Positions 24,641 to 37,900 of a DNA stretch of 64,000 nucleotides are shown here, in pieces. The notes beneath the pieces are model-generated. The model did no database searches. It was not told the origin of the DNA and worked only from the letters and a program-made list of their open reading frames with translations. A program made the position numbers and the translations under genes. Source of the DNA: Lethocerus indicus. Taxonomy: Eukaryota; Arthropoda; Insecta; Hemiptera; Belostomatidae. The stretch's first letter is position 1; the number at the start of each line of letters is the position of its first letter. The stretch lies in the NCBI GenBank assembly GCA_019843655.1, contig JACDQD010000006.1, positions 11,152,034 through 11,216,033 of the forward strand, in the 5' to 3' direction.

Positions 24641-25440
24641 TTCCCAGCGAAGAATTATTTTTAGATAACCTCGTTTTTTTAAACGCCACGATTCTCGTTT
24701 TTCCAAGGTATATTCGCTACTTAAATCGAAGCAGAGTTCGCAACAATCCTCATGAAGTACATCCTGAAAGGAGCACGGTGAAAAAGTAATTTTGATTCAC
24801 GTCAATTAAAGGATTGAGAAAACTAATATAAAAGAGAATAATCGAAAACATTAATGGAAATCTTCAAACAAATATGAATAATTAAAAAACAAAACCCCTC
24901 GATTTTTTTGGTTTTAGGAGGAAACTGTGTCGGCTTTACGTCATCGTCAGCAGCACATACAGATCACAATATACGTACATTGTCAGTGCCGACACGGTGC
25001 CCCACAGATAGCCATTGTACCCAAATGACTCACCACTCTACTGACGAAAAATCTATTCAAGATGGAGTGCCGAAACCTTTCTTGCAAGAAACCAGTTATG
25101 GTTTCACTGCCATCAATGATCAGTTTCCATTGTCGGGAGTTTGAAAAGTTTGGGTATATTTAATGATTTACATTCGCGTTACAACACACATTCCCACCAG
25201 AGTGATTAACTCTGTAAGACAAAGACTATAACTGACGGAGGAAACAAAGGAGTATTTTATTGGGTGGTTAGAGAGTGGGGGGGGGGATGAAACGTCGTCA
25301 GGTTTGTAGTTTAAAAAGATCGAGGAGGGCAGGGAGAGTGGGATAGGAAAGATATGGTAGTGAAGCGTGGTGGAAGCCGGGCAGGGCGCGTACTGTATAC
25401 AGATAGTCACGAAAATAAGTCACAAGTCACGATTTAGCCG
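24641..25440. other. Non-coding stretch
   Basis: AT-rich at first. From about 25260 to 25400 the plus strand becomes purine-rich, with a run of ten G near 25277-25286. No gene is recognisable. Confidence 0.5.
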
Positions 25441-25498
25441 GTGCGGGTGCGGGCGCGGGCGCGGGCGCTAGTGCGAGTGCGAGCGCGTGTGTGTGTGG
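25441..25498. repeat. GC-rich imperfect hexanucleotide repeat passing into GT
   Basis: Imperfect GCGGGT/GCGGGC units followed by GTGCGA units and a short GT run. It keeps a plus-strand frame open (Arg-Val-Arg-Ala), which is an artefact of the repeat. The alternating purine-pyrimidine pattern can adopt Z-DNA. Confidence 0.85.
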
Positions 25499-28400
25499 CC
25501 GGTATCGGTGCAATCAACACACAGGGGGAGGAGGCACTGCTCACCGGCAATTACTTTTATCGCCCATTGAAGCCCCCATTGAACCAACAACGGACACTCC
25601 TTTCATTACCGGCCGAGAGTCTCAGTTTTGTTATTTCCACCGCTCCATTCCGGTCGGCAATGCCTGCGATTTAATTCCGGTTAATTTACTGTAGCGACCG
25701 AGCAATAATTAAATAGAAGCCTATTTCATAATTCTGGAGTTTTGTGAAATACATTCGCACCAATTAAAATTCCAGATTGATTGTAGTGTTTCTAATCCGA
25801 CCCAGGGGAATGGACAAATGAGCAGTAATTGATTGGTGAGTGGGGTATACCTGCAGCCGGGTCGTATGAAACTCCATTTTACGTATTGTAAAAACTAATA
25901 TTTTATAAATATAGAAAAACCTTCCAACAGACATATTCGTTTCTTACTTAGTTATTCCCATTCTGTACAAATGTCTTTCTGTTGTAAGAAATTCCTAAAC
26001 CCAAGGGTATCTTAAACTAAAGGTTATATCGCTCGTTAGACCGGCCGTAGTGTTTCCATTCTTTTCTTCTTTTATTCTATTTGTTAGAACTAAAATCCTA
26101 TATTATATTTAGTGAAATAATGAAACTTTGGTCACAATCGAGGAAAGTGTAAGCCATCCAGTGATGGTACTGCTGCTCCCGCCCTTGCTCAGTCATCTCA
26201 CAAAGGATTATTGACCACGAGGATTGAATTTTGTTGGTATTGGACGGTTTTCCACAACTCGACGCAACAGTTGTGCTGTATTAATTTGTTGGAAGGTAAA
26301 ATAATTGGGAGATAATTCTTTCTGGCTGTTGAGGAGAATGGAGTAGCGGGGTCCAGGGCCATGGCCAGGGTCAGTCTGAGACGCACCCGAGGCAAGCTCA
26401 GCCGGTCAAGCTCAGCTCGGCTCAGTTGCATTAGGCGGTGTCTTCCTGGATAAATAAAGCGCAGTTGTGGGCCGGGCACGCACACGCCCGTCGACACCGG
26501 CCTTGGAGTGTTTTGCCATTTTTATTATTTGCATTTGGCTACATTGTAAGTCCCGACGCGTGACGGCGACATCTGCCGGGACGCACGCTCGCGGTAAACA
26601 TAATTCTTGTTATTTGAACGTGATGTTGGGGGTCGATAGCGGTGGGGTACAAAAAAACCCCGACACACTATGTCCGCGTTCTCTTTTTACGGCCGCATCG
26701 TGTTCTTATGTATCGTACAATCGCTGAATTAACGTCCGAGTCGATTGAGTCGCCAGTTCTTTTTGTCGTTATCAGTCATCGTATTTTCCTTTGCATCGCT
26801 CTCGCGTGATTCGAATGCTGGTAGGTTATATACATTTACATTTACACGTTATACAAATTTTCAGCGATAGGAGTCCAATGGGACTGTACACCGTTTCTAA
26901 ATATGACTCGGAGGGCGAAGATTTTCATTTCAGATAATCTTATTATTACTCTTATACCTGGTACTTTGTGATGGAAACATAATTGTTGTATCTACTCTAG
27001 CATATGAAAAATAAACTGAAAAAATATGTTAAGATTTTGTACGGCCTTTTTGTATACCCGTGTATAGCCTAATGTATCCTAAGCGTAAAATTTATAAATA
27101 AAGTTATAGTTGAAGAATGACTTCGCAATTCACTTCCCAAAATGACTTTTCAACACACTTAGTTTCAACATAGGAGTTTTATTACTCGCATATGCAAACA
27201 GTTCCGGCAGGGTTTTCTTTGAATTATGAGGACAATCTTTGCGGACATCCGGTATGGAACACCTGAAATCAACGACCTTAGCCCGCAAGTAAAACAACTT
27301 TCCAATTATTTATTTATTTATTTACTTCGTTAGGGGGGCTGGGCTTGTAATTGGGCTGCCCCCCGCGGTAATAGCGAGCGCGGAAGGTCACTATATTATC
27401 CCTGTCGTGAACGACATGAGTAATAACTGATTCGCGTAGCCCGAGGCCGGTAAGGCGGTGTGGTCCTCGCCAGATGAGCTCATTCGGGGCTTCATCAAGT
27501 TCCCGCTGTTGCGGACACGGGAAGTCATTATGTTACTTACGATAAGGTCTGATGACCCAGAAAATCCGCCGTTAAGGTTGAACACAGAAAGAGGCTATTA
27601 CGTTGGTTATCGCTATGTAATTAGCGAGATTTCTTCCTTTTTGAATATGGCAGGGAGTGAACTATGAACATTGATATGAATGACCGTTTGTATTTCGGGG
27701 CGTAACTTTTGATAATCATAACTACTCTTCTGTCAATAAGATTGCACCGGTAATTCTTGCGGGTAAAAGATTGCAATATAATAAACAATTTCCAAAATGA
27801 TAAACAAATTCTTCAAATTATTCGAAATAATTCATTCTTGAAAATTATTACAGGTTAGTCATCGTTCCTATTATTAATATTATTGAAAATTTGCCAATAG
27901 CTACTGGGACGTAAGAACCAAGAACATCATATTTTATTCACAGCTAATGAACTGAATAGTAGAAAAGAGAATGAAGGAATGCACCTTTCAAGAAAAGAAC
28001 ATAGAAACGGAGGAAAAATAAAGCAATACGAACTTGGATCATATCTATCGATACAGAATCATGTAGTTATGTTGTATTACAACGAAGAGAGCACTATATA
28101 AACCTTAGGAAGCTGGGGTAGATTGATCGCGGGGCCAAGAAAAAGCTGAATGATCGGATCCAGAAAGGAGCTGTAAAAAGAAAGTGGCGCTAGGGTTCTT
28201 CCAGGCGGAATAGGGTGGAAGAAGACATCGGAATAGGAGAGAATCAGAAGAAGATGAACGATCAATTAATAATTCATCGAAAGACAGAAGTGAATGGAAG
28301 AGAGGAGAGGCAGGAGAGGAGCGGTGTACGTGAGTGGAATCCGGTAAAAGAGTAGAGGGACAGGGAGATGAAGGATATGACATCATGTGAGCCCGCGCGG

Positions 28401-30954
28401 CCCTATTAAGAACATCTCACTAATCCAGCCACCAAGGGAGGAGTGTACACACGCCAACTCTTCCATACCCACTTTTAATAGCTCCACGCTCAAAACCCCT
28501 TTGCTTCAACACGCTTTGTTGTCTTACAAACACAACTCAGTTACTCATACTCCCCTGTCCTCGGTGTAACTACGGCGTAACTTTCCAATTTAACGGCAAA
28601 CAGACACCGGTTAAGATTGAGGTAACACCGGACTATAATCCGGTAATATCGAACTAATACATAACCAGTGGTATTCAATCATTGCCTCCACTCGACCCTC
28701 ACGCAACGTGACACAACCATGCAGGCCACAAATATCGTACAACTCTCGTTCGACTTTCTGTTTCCGATATATTTTCCCGAAACAAACGTTTTTAAGCGCC
28801 TCCCTTAAATCAATTTATCGTACTTAATTGCATGCCTATAAACCTTTTCGAAGGGAAATCTCACTTGTGGTAGTGTACCAAAACCCAGCCCACAAGCAAT
28901 TTGACCCCTTCTGTAATACTTCTCGGTCGATGTTAATTTAAAACAGATCTTTTTGTAATCTGTTGGATAATCACCACGGTAATCCCAATTGGATTATTTG
29001 ATGAATAATTTGGTTATTTTAAAGTAATCTTCTGTTACATTTTTAAAGAAGTAAATCGCGTTTGTGACGACATGCAAGTAAATTGAGTCCATCCTCATCA
29101 TTTAACAAGGGTGGGAGCGGGCAGGAAGAACAAAAGGATGATACGAACTGATAACTCTTACTGAGTTAAAAAATGTGACCCAGTAACAAATACGAAAGAT
29201 TCTATTTTGATTTACAGACAATTAATTAATTCATTGATACAATTTAACCATTTATCGTCAATCGCCGAATTGATGTAGACCGGGTTATATTATTGACTGT
29301 ATTAGAACGGAATTTTTCTAGTGGGTCATCATCACATTATAAGTCATAACATGGAGTGTGATAGTCAATTGGTTTCGGATTGTTTCGCCTAATAGCTCAA
29401 TCTGATGTTCATTCACACCACATGATACAATAATTTGACGAGCATGAAAATTCATATTTGAATAAGACTTATATTTTCAAACTTTCTCTCTACTTCTCTA
29501 ACTCTGTAACTAAATTGTTTTATTAGAAAAAAATTAAATTCAGTTACCCGTTGATAACAATAGAGGGATCGGCCTTAACATTATTTTTAAAATATTGTAA
29601 ATTCATAGTTAGAATAATCTCAGGGTATTAATATATATGACATCACTGGTGCGTAATTTCATCCTTCGGTTAATGGAAAATGTGATGGAAAACTAAGGTT
29701 TTCTCTCTCATGTACACGGGCGACTGGAATAAATGCACAAGGTTTTAAATGCGCATAACAATTACAGCGCACAATTGCTTCTTTTTCAGGAGGTTCTTAT
29801 TCTGGATGCTATACCGCGGGATAGTATGAAAATAATTATCAGACTCAACCTTGCGCAGGCTAATAATAGAAGTAGTGACTATTGAAAAACCCGTAACCGT
29901 TAACGCTGGCGGAGTAGCTGCGTGTAAAATTGAAGGTTATGCCGACAGTACGCCTGTAGAGTGTTTAAACAATTCGATCGCAGCGTAACTCTCTTTAAGA
30001 TAAAGTTTACAATGCCAAAAATGCGTGAACCAAATAACGTGCTTTTTTAAAGTTTCCTCTTTTATTTAATCCTAATCTAGGCTGGTGTGGGCTTCTCACC
30101 AGCCTCATTAGAATTCCGATAGTAGCTGCGTTTTACCGAGAGGGGCCGCATCCTGTAATTACGATATGCTGGCTCCAAATGGGAGGGGGTAAATTGCACA
30201 TTATACGTATGAAAATTTACATTAGAGCTCAATAACAAGATTAAGTATTGAGGCACGAAGATCAAGCCATCATATTAATCGAGGTAGTCGTGATCTCGAA
30301 GAGGGGAGTGGAGAGGAGGGGAAAAAGAAAAAACAATAGACACTAACTTATAGGGAGCCGTGTACGGATAATTACAAGGCTTGTATTCTCGTGGCAAGGC
30401 GGTCGTAATGGGGGATGTCACACTATGAGTTACGTCAACCTGTGTAATGATCAGAATGAAAAAGATGTTTACCGCTTCAATACAAATCGGCGCTACATCT
30501 AATCGCAAAATGATTTCCAAAAATCAATTTCACCGGCTGCACACATAAGGACCCTATTCCTGGATATAAGGACGCCCAACAAATTTGAGGAAGCTAAAAC
30601 TGATACCGACAATCCTACAAAATAAAATAATGGGAATATTTACAAATAATATGCAAGTTTCGTTGGCAACAATCGTTCGTTTCCACAGTGTCTTCTTCGT
30701 TAAGTTCTAGTCAGACGACATGTGTAACAAATGTGATATGCGAATCATATTGTGCTGTCTTATGATTTTCTATTTTAAGTATCGTATCAAATTTCATAAT
30801 TATAAATTCTATGTCTAATAACGTATTTTGCTGTAGAACTGGCTGATATAATAAATAAATAAATGTTATGATTTGGCACGTGTTAATTTATAGACAACAA
30901 AATAATAATAGGGATATCAATTATATATCTTATCATTATACATCAATTATACAC

Positions 30955-30958
<4 letters not shown>
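25499..30958. other. Non-coding stretch with several GC-richer patches
   Basis: GC-richer patches lie at about 25500-25690, 26330-26720 and 27340-27560, none with a recognisable protein. From about 28195 to 28385 the plus strand is strongly purine-rich, which opens minus-strand frames of 62-93 codons that are artefacts. A TTTA tetranucleotide run is near 27308-27325. The rest is AT-rich. A splice-acceptor-like TTCTTTTTCAG near 29780 leads only to a 30-codon frame. Confidence 0.5.

Positions 30959-31000
<42 letters not shown>
30959..31000. repeat. TA dinucleotide microsatellite
   Basis: An AT run of about 42 bases following a short ACACACA run. Confidence 0.97.
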
Positions 31001-31003
<3 letters not shown>

Positions 31004-32060
31004 GTCACAATATTACGCAATTCGGGCTGTTCTCTTAAAATTCGTTCCAATTTGGGTCGTGTTATATGAGATTTCTTTGAGAGAGAGATAACGCTGTTCG
31101 GGAGGTAATAAACGAGAAAGGCAAGAAAAACTCGAATAGATATAAAAATGCCCCCTGCCCCATAATCCGCCGGGTGGACCGACATGGTATAGCAGAGATG
31201 ACGTCCAACCGGTGCCATTTATCGAGGCGGGTCTGAACGGCGTCCCTTGAAAACCCCCTCATGTTTTATTTACCTCCCGCCTCGCGGGAGTTTGAAAGTT
31301 TTCAATCAAGTTGTGAACCAATTGATCGGCTCAGAGGATGGAGTTTTTGCCCTGACGACCGGAAATGCTCTCTGGATATTTCCCCTGGTTTTTGTTCTCT
31401 TTTTTCAATGCACCTTCTGCCCTCCTCGTCCTCCCCCTGCTATTTCTAATGGCCACATAAAGAAACGACGGATGTGGAGTTTTGCGCGAATTAATGGGCC
31501 GGGGTTTTTCTTTTTTCTCATTTCCACCTCCCTATACGGACAATTAATTTCGTTCGTTCGTTTTTATTAACCATTAGCCTGTTACTTTGTCAGTAAATTC
31601 AAACGCAAACCACAAACCTGTGCGGCAACGAAAGGCGCGGAAATTTAAAAAATTAACAACAAACCTAAATTTTGTACAGTATCATTACAAATTATTGTTT
31701 GAATCATTCCATGGCCAATTGATACTGGCGATATCAACTTAAAAATGGCCTAGTTTAAGAGCGAGAGGAGAAAACTGCTAATATCCTTAATATTGTGAAC
31801 GCTGTGTACTATGTATCAATGAAAATATCAGGGCTGGCCAGAATAAACGAATAAATATATTAATAGGCCAATAGACGGTCAGTACATTTGGCAAACTAAA
31901 ATTATCAATATTTATCAAGAGTACATTTCTGTACATTGCAAGTAATGACATTGTATGAGGTAATGACGCCGCCATTTAAATCATTAATTTAATGCACGAT
32001 TGAATGCATGGTTATCATGCACTTCTTTTTTAGACGTGTTAGGAATATGGTTTTGTTATT

Positions 32061-32062
<2 letters not shown>
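31001..32062. other. Non-coding stretch
   Basis: A moderately GC-richer patch lies at about 31150-31500, open on both strands without a domain. The rest is AT-rich. Confidence 0.5.

Positions 32063-32098
<36 letters not shown>
32063..32098. repeat. TA dinucleotide microsatellite
   Basis: An uninterrupted TA run of about 36 bases. Confidence 0.97.
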
Positions 32099-32103
<5 letters not shown>

Positions 32104-34639
32104 AGGTGAATTATGGCTAGATCGCCTAGATGACTAGATCGCTGCAACTTCCAAACGCGGAGCGGATTCAGAGCAGGAACGGATAATGGGCAAAAAAGAA
32201 ATGTTCAGCTTTCGAATAATTACACAACGATCAATTCCGCATTAAACAGATTGTCAAGTACACGTGGCGGGCATAATTTTTGAACAATGAATTCTGTCCG
32301 CGTTATTATCGGCATTCCTATTTAGGTATTAATAACTTGTATTAGCATAATGTCGTCTATAAATAGATCACGTAACAGATTGGCGTAGTGCCATTATTTA
32401 AATTGAGCGATTGTATTGATTTATAAATTAGTTTGTTATTGTCCTTTTTGGTACCTCCTGACACCATGCCAATCCCCCACGTCCGCACATTCCGCAGGGA
32501 ACTTGATCGAAATTTCTTCAAAGGTCATACCACCGCATTGAAATCCTGATAGACGAGACAACTTAATTCAATGTTTAACAACTTAATAAAATTGTAATTC
32601 CTGGCGATTTTTTTTTCAACCGTAATTACTACAAGAAGGTCGTTTATTTAATACGGTACGTGTGATTATCACCGCAAGCATGTTCTTCGTGGACACATAG
32701 GTAAAAATATATATTAATTCTTTACCTAATAGATATAACAACATGATTGAAGGGTAAATATTAATTTTTTTGAACCGTCTGCTTGAATTATGCGTCAGCC
32801 AAATATATTTGAAATTTACGAAGACGAATTATATTTTTTTGATTTCGGTTTATTGCATTTGGACTTGATTTTGTGTTTATTTGGACTTATGCTAGAACGG
32901 TTCCAGGTTATCACCATCTTCTTTCAGTAGATTAGGGAGGTAGACAACAAACAATATGCTTCAACGAAGATTGCGAGAAGCGATCTAGCTTAAACCAAAT
33001 CAGCTATTGGAAGTAGAAGATTGCAAGAATTAAGTATTGTAATACAAGAAATTTACCGTACGATATCAGTATGATATGTACAAGAAGAAAGGTTTAGAAT
33101 TTCTCTAGTAATATAGTAAGATACTGGTGCGTGTCGATGAAGAAAAACTGTACTGTTCTATGTGATATTGTCGAACGATTCCTCTGAAACTGGGCTATCG
33201 TTTGTCGAACCTCACACACATTTAAATGCTCAAACTTCGCTTAAGTACATATCAACCTAATAGTAGGTGTAATAGTCTGGAGTGTATACAACGTTATGTG
33301 TAGTCAAAAGCTTTCAAAGCCACATTGGAAAGGCTTTTAGGATCCCGATAATTTACAAAACATAAAAAAAAGGATCGAAGCGAAAAATAACACACTCTCC
33401 TCGCCCTTTTTTCATCGGGTTTAATCCTGGGGCCTTTTGCGAGTGCCCCGGTTTACCTCGAGCGGCGGGCCAACAGAATTATTTGGGAAAGCCGACACCA
33501 AATAACAATTGGTCTCGAAATCGTGCCAATTTCTTAGCGTTTCCGCGTCGACCTTTAGCACTGTTTAGGTCTCTGTACTTTTGCCGTGGAGGGAACCGCT
33601 ACGCAGAACCGTATTTGCAGAGCGGTTTGAATGACGTCCGTTTACGCATTACCCCCTTGCAGCCTACATCTGGAACATGTTCCAAACGCCTCGGCCAAAG
33701 AACAAAGGCGCCAGCGGCTTAAAACGGGAGCAATTGAAACGTAGTTTAACAGGTCCCTTGTACAGACTTATTCGATACCCGGTCCTAAGAAATCGTTTAC
33801 AGCTAAAGCTTTAAAATATATTATCGCCTTTATTTTTATGTGCCAATATGTGACCATTATGTTACTTGAGCACCATAACTAAAAATTATCTGTATCATCT
33901 CTGTTTCTCTTCAAAAGAAGATCGCCATTAAATGATTATTTCTGCCTTTTCTTTCACACGCTGGTTCTTTACTCCTGTTCGCGCGGCTGGTCCGATCATT
34001 CCTTTAAACCGGGTCGGTTCACAAAGCTTCCCGAAATTAGAAGACCTCCGCGCCGTGTGGACTTTCATTCTAAAAACACTCGTGCTGTTTATCTTGTTAT
34101 TACATTTTTAAAGCATCGGAATGGCAACCGGTCCTAAAGCGAGCGATACGTGCTTTTGGCCAATACGGACAAACTTGTTACGCCCTGAGTGCCAATTTTT
34201 CCATTACCGTTGCGATATTTATTCTCTTGCACTACAAACACGAGAACTACAAAATGTGTGCGGGTTTGTATACATATCCTTACGACAACAGATAGACCAG
34301 TAGGGCTAGATACTGAGGAACATGATTTGTACGGTTCCGAACGGTATTGTACCGGAAAGTCGGGGGTCAATTGAGGACGATGATACATAAATACTTTATA
34401 TTGTTCCAAGTAATTATTATTATAGTCTAATTTCATCTAGCCCGATTTCATGCTGAACATAAGAAGGTGTCATATTCCGGGTACGTTCTTCTTCCAGATT
34501 TTATCCGTTAATCAAATTTGAGTGCCTGTGCAACCACATTTGTCTCCTCGAACGGTCGTTCATAAAACTCGGATTTTCGACAGTTTATAACGGGCGACAT
34601 GATTGAAACGACACTGTTTATAAAACAAACCGACATTGG
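32099..34639. other. AT-rich non-coding stretch
   Basis: A GC-richer patch at about 33400-33720 (plus-strand frame of 79 codons) and another at 33960-34060 show no protein family. No repeats of note. Confidence 0.5.
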
Positions 34640-34930
34640 CGGGGTGGGGCGTGGCGGGCGTCGCATTTATCTGATCGGAAATCGGTTATTATAAATTGCG
34701 AAACTTATTTTCGAGCGCGGCCCAGGGTTACGCCATCAGAAAACGGCCGGCGGGGTGAAATGGGGTTGGCTCCGTGATTAATTGGCCGCGTTATTAATGG
34801 CCATCGGATAATTGTCGGCCGAAGTGTTGCGTTGCTAAACACGAATCCAGTTAATTAATATTCCCCTTTAGCGCGGTGACACCCACCACGTCAGCTTTTA
34901 CCTTTCCGTTTTTGTTTTGTTTTTTCATTA
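34640..34930. promoter_or_regulatory. GC-richer island with three TAAT-core plus GGCC modules
   Basis: Between 34776 and 34820 an AT core is followed by GGCC three times: ATTAATTGGCC, ATTAATGGCC, and ATAATTGTCGGCC, with the GGCC elements at 34784, 34799 and 34817. A further TTAATTAAT lies near 34850-34859. The island is CpG-rich and has no reading frame of interest. Clustered homeodomain-type cores in a balanced-composition island are what insect developmental enhancers often look like. The regulatory role is inferred. Confidence 0.33.
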
Positions 34931-37900
34931 ATTTCGAACCGAATCGTTTCTCGGAAATCGTTACACGTTTTATCCCTCTCCTTAATACTCTTGTCGCTCT
35001 CGTTTAACAATCTGGACTACAAAACCACTAAGAGGAAACAGCTGTCGGAGCGACATTACGGAGCGATGCCTCCTATCATTATTCCTTCGACGTTTTGTCG
35101 ACCGATAATTCTATCGGAACATCTTTTACTACGTATAATACATATTATCAATAGTATTACACAATTAGTGTGAGGTATTTATAATCATGAGGGTTTGTTA
35201 TTGCTACTTTTCCTCTTACATTACTGATATTTGTATTTTCTAATAAACGTTTGATTTTATGGATCGCGGTTTTCACAAATTATACATTATATTACCATCA
35301 GTATTGCCATTTTCTGTCAATCATAACCTAGTCCGGTTTCAGCTTCAGTTCATCAGTCCGGTTTCAGGAACACGGCCTTATCGAAATAAGAAGCAAATTA
35401 TATTTAAATTGGGTTTTTATTGAGAACACTGGTTAAAGCAGTAACTGAGGATTCGAGATTTAAATATTGACTGTAGGAACCCAACCTACTAAGGGTCACG
35501 GGACCTGCTAACCCTCGGTCTCGTTCAAATCCCAAGGGTGGGTGGTGCGTCGCCGGCAAAGAATTCGAAAGGTAAAACCCATAGCACCGGTCCGAAACAA
35601 CAAATAGGAAACTCCGAACGCTGAATATTCATGAATTGGGGTCGGATGCCGGCGATAAATTTATAACGAAGCACCCTCATATTACAGCGATCGCCTGCTT
35701 TGCATAGGGCCGCGTACGGCTTTTGTGGGCCCACCGAGTCTCTTCTTGAAACATGATCTCTACATTTAGCCTCGACGGGAGTCAATTATAAATGGGCCAC
35801 GGGTTAATGTATGCCCCCGCCCAACCGCCCCTTACATCCGCGGCTAAGCCCGAGAACTACGCGGATATTACAATGGCAACCGACCAATTATGCATATCTT
35901 CGAAGTTGATTTGACTAACACATTATTCCTAAATGCAATTACAGAGTTTTTTTAATACTTACATTGATTTAATGTAAACATTGCGATATTAATATATCAT
36001 GCTTATATAAGCACCTTTTCAGATGAGTTCTAATTTAAATAATGCAAATTCTTTCTGGAAAATATTTTAGACGCACAGCAGACACTAGATTATGGTCTGT
36101 CATCGACTTTACATTTTCTATAATTATGCGTTCGAAAATGCAAAGCGTGAAGTTTATTTGAATATTAAAAGCGAATTATATGGCAGACCATAATGGTATG
36201 CGTAATATCGATCGAGTAATTGAAATTGTATTATACTAATGTTACGTTTAAGGTGTTTGAAATTTAAAATGCGGAATGTTTTTATTTTTAGTGTGCTCGA
36301 CGACCAGTTCCCAATTTGCAGTCACTGTAAGACACGTGGGTGAGAATGCTGGTACGCTCGAAACTCCCAAAAGTGTCCTACTAATTCCTACTAATATATG
36401 CATTGTCCAGATTATCTTTCTTTCGGTTTTACGCATTTCATAGTTACAAGCAGCGTTTCAATCTATACATATCCGGGGTGGTTACCACCAAAAAACATAA
36501 AACAGAACCTTATCGGAAAGATTTCCTGGAAAATGTAACAGCGTGGTGGCTCTGCGGGGAGCGGCACTACGGTTATCAATGCCAGGTAAAGTGTAAGTAC
36601 CTGAATGATCAGGTAAGCGACGTCCAAACCCGCCGTCGCACTTACTTACCCGAAGAGTGGAGTCCATTAGTTTCATTCATAAAATGGTTTACAATATAAG
36701 TCGCCCCGCTTTTAACACTCGGTTGGCCCTTTTTCTACGAAAGTGTCACAACTCTAGCCCTCTCTCCCTATCCCGCCTGCAGATAAGGGACACTGAATTT
36801 CCGTTTCCTGTCGGACCGATCTACTCAACTGGCATTCCTTTACCTTCCCCTAATTACGTTTTCACCGAAAAAAGAAAAAGGGAAAAATTACGGCAGGGTC
36901 GGCCATTTCACGCGGGCCGGCCCCTCCCGGAAATTCTTTGTGAAACGCCCCACCCATATACGAGCGCTTTGAGAATCGTCTAACTAATAATGTAGAGCCT
37001 ATTGTATGACGATTCTGTTGAAGGCGCCCCCACCAATCGCTCTACCGCTACTTGTCGTAAAATGGTGCTTTCGTATGCCGCGAACACCAACCATTACTGG
37101 GACCAGGACAAGTATTAAAATTTAAATTTCAATTTTTTAACACGTTATGCAATCATTCATATATAAAATTTGATACATTTGTACTAAACACTGAAACTTG
37201 AAATTCGCGATGATGATTGATTTGGTACAATGCTAGGGATCATGCATAGCTCCATAGCAGAGTACCTTATCAGCGACTGGCTCAGAAGATCCCAAGAGTA
37301 GCGTTAGTTTAAAATTATTTTAAATTGTGCACTGATATAGCGGATGCTTCATCGTCAACCAAGAAGTGTTTCCATGAGCGAATGAAGACTGGAGATCGCA
37401 AGAATAAAATAAATTTCCATTGTTCGTTACCAAACAGAATTAGATAAGGCATCTCTTTTCTATCCCATCCATTGTATAGACGTCCCTATGAATCGGTACC
37501 GAATCTGGACTTGGCCGATATATTCCACTATGCCACGATTCTGCCGAAATCAATTGAACTGATACTCTTTAAATGAATTAATTTCTGTGTCCATCTTGAC
37601 CGTCGTCGGGCGGCCGCTATAAATAGCCGAGGCCGAAATAGGACAAGGACCGTGAGATAGAAAGAGACAGGATGGGAGAGGGAGGAGGGAGAGGGATTTA
37701 ACTAAGCATAGAGGAATCAAAACCAACTTGATCTTTGGTGCAGGGATGGAGGTAACCTATTTTTCTGTATTAAGGACAGAATAAAATGTCACGGAATGTA
37801 TCGAAACATACGTGTGATTTTGAGATGTAATTATAATGCGGGGTTCACACTGTCCCAAGTAGATTATACTAGTCATATTTATGACAGGGGCACAATAAGA

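Noticed and set aside
35521..35535. Pol III B-box-like GTTCAAATC, possible tRNA or SINE
   Set aside because: No box A at a suitable distance and no cloverleaf arms could be drawn.
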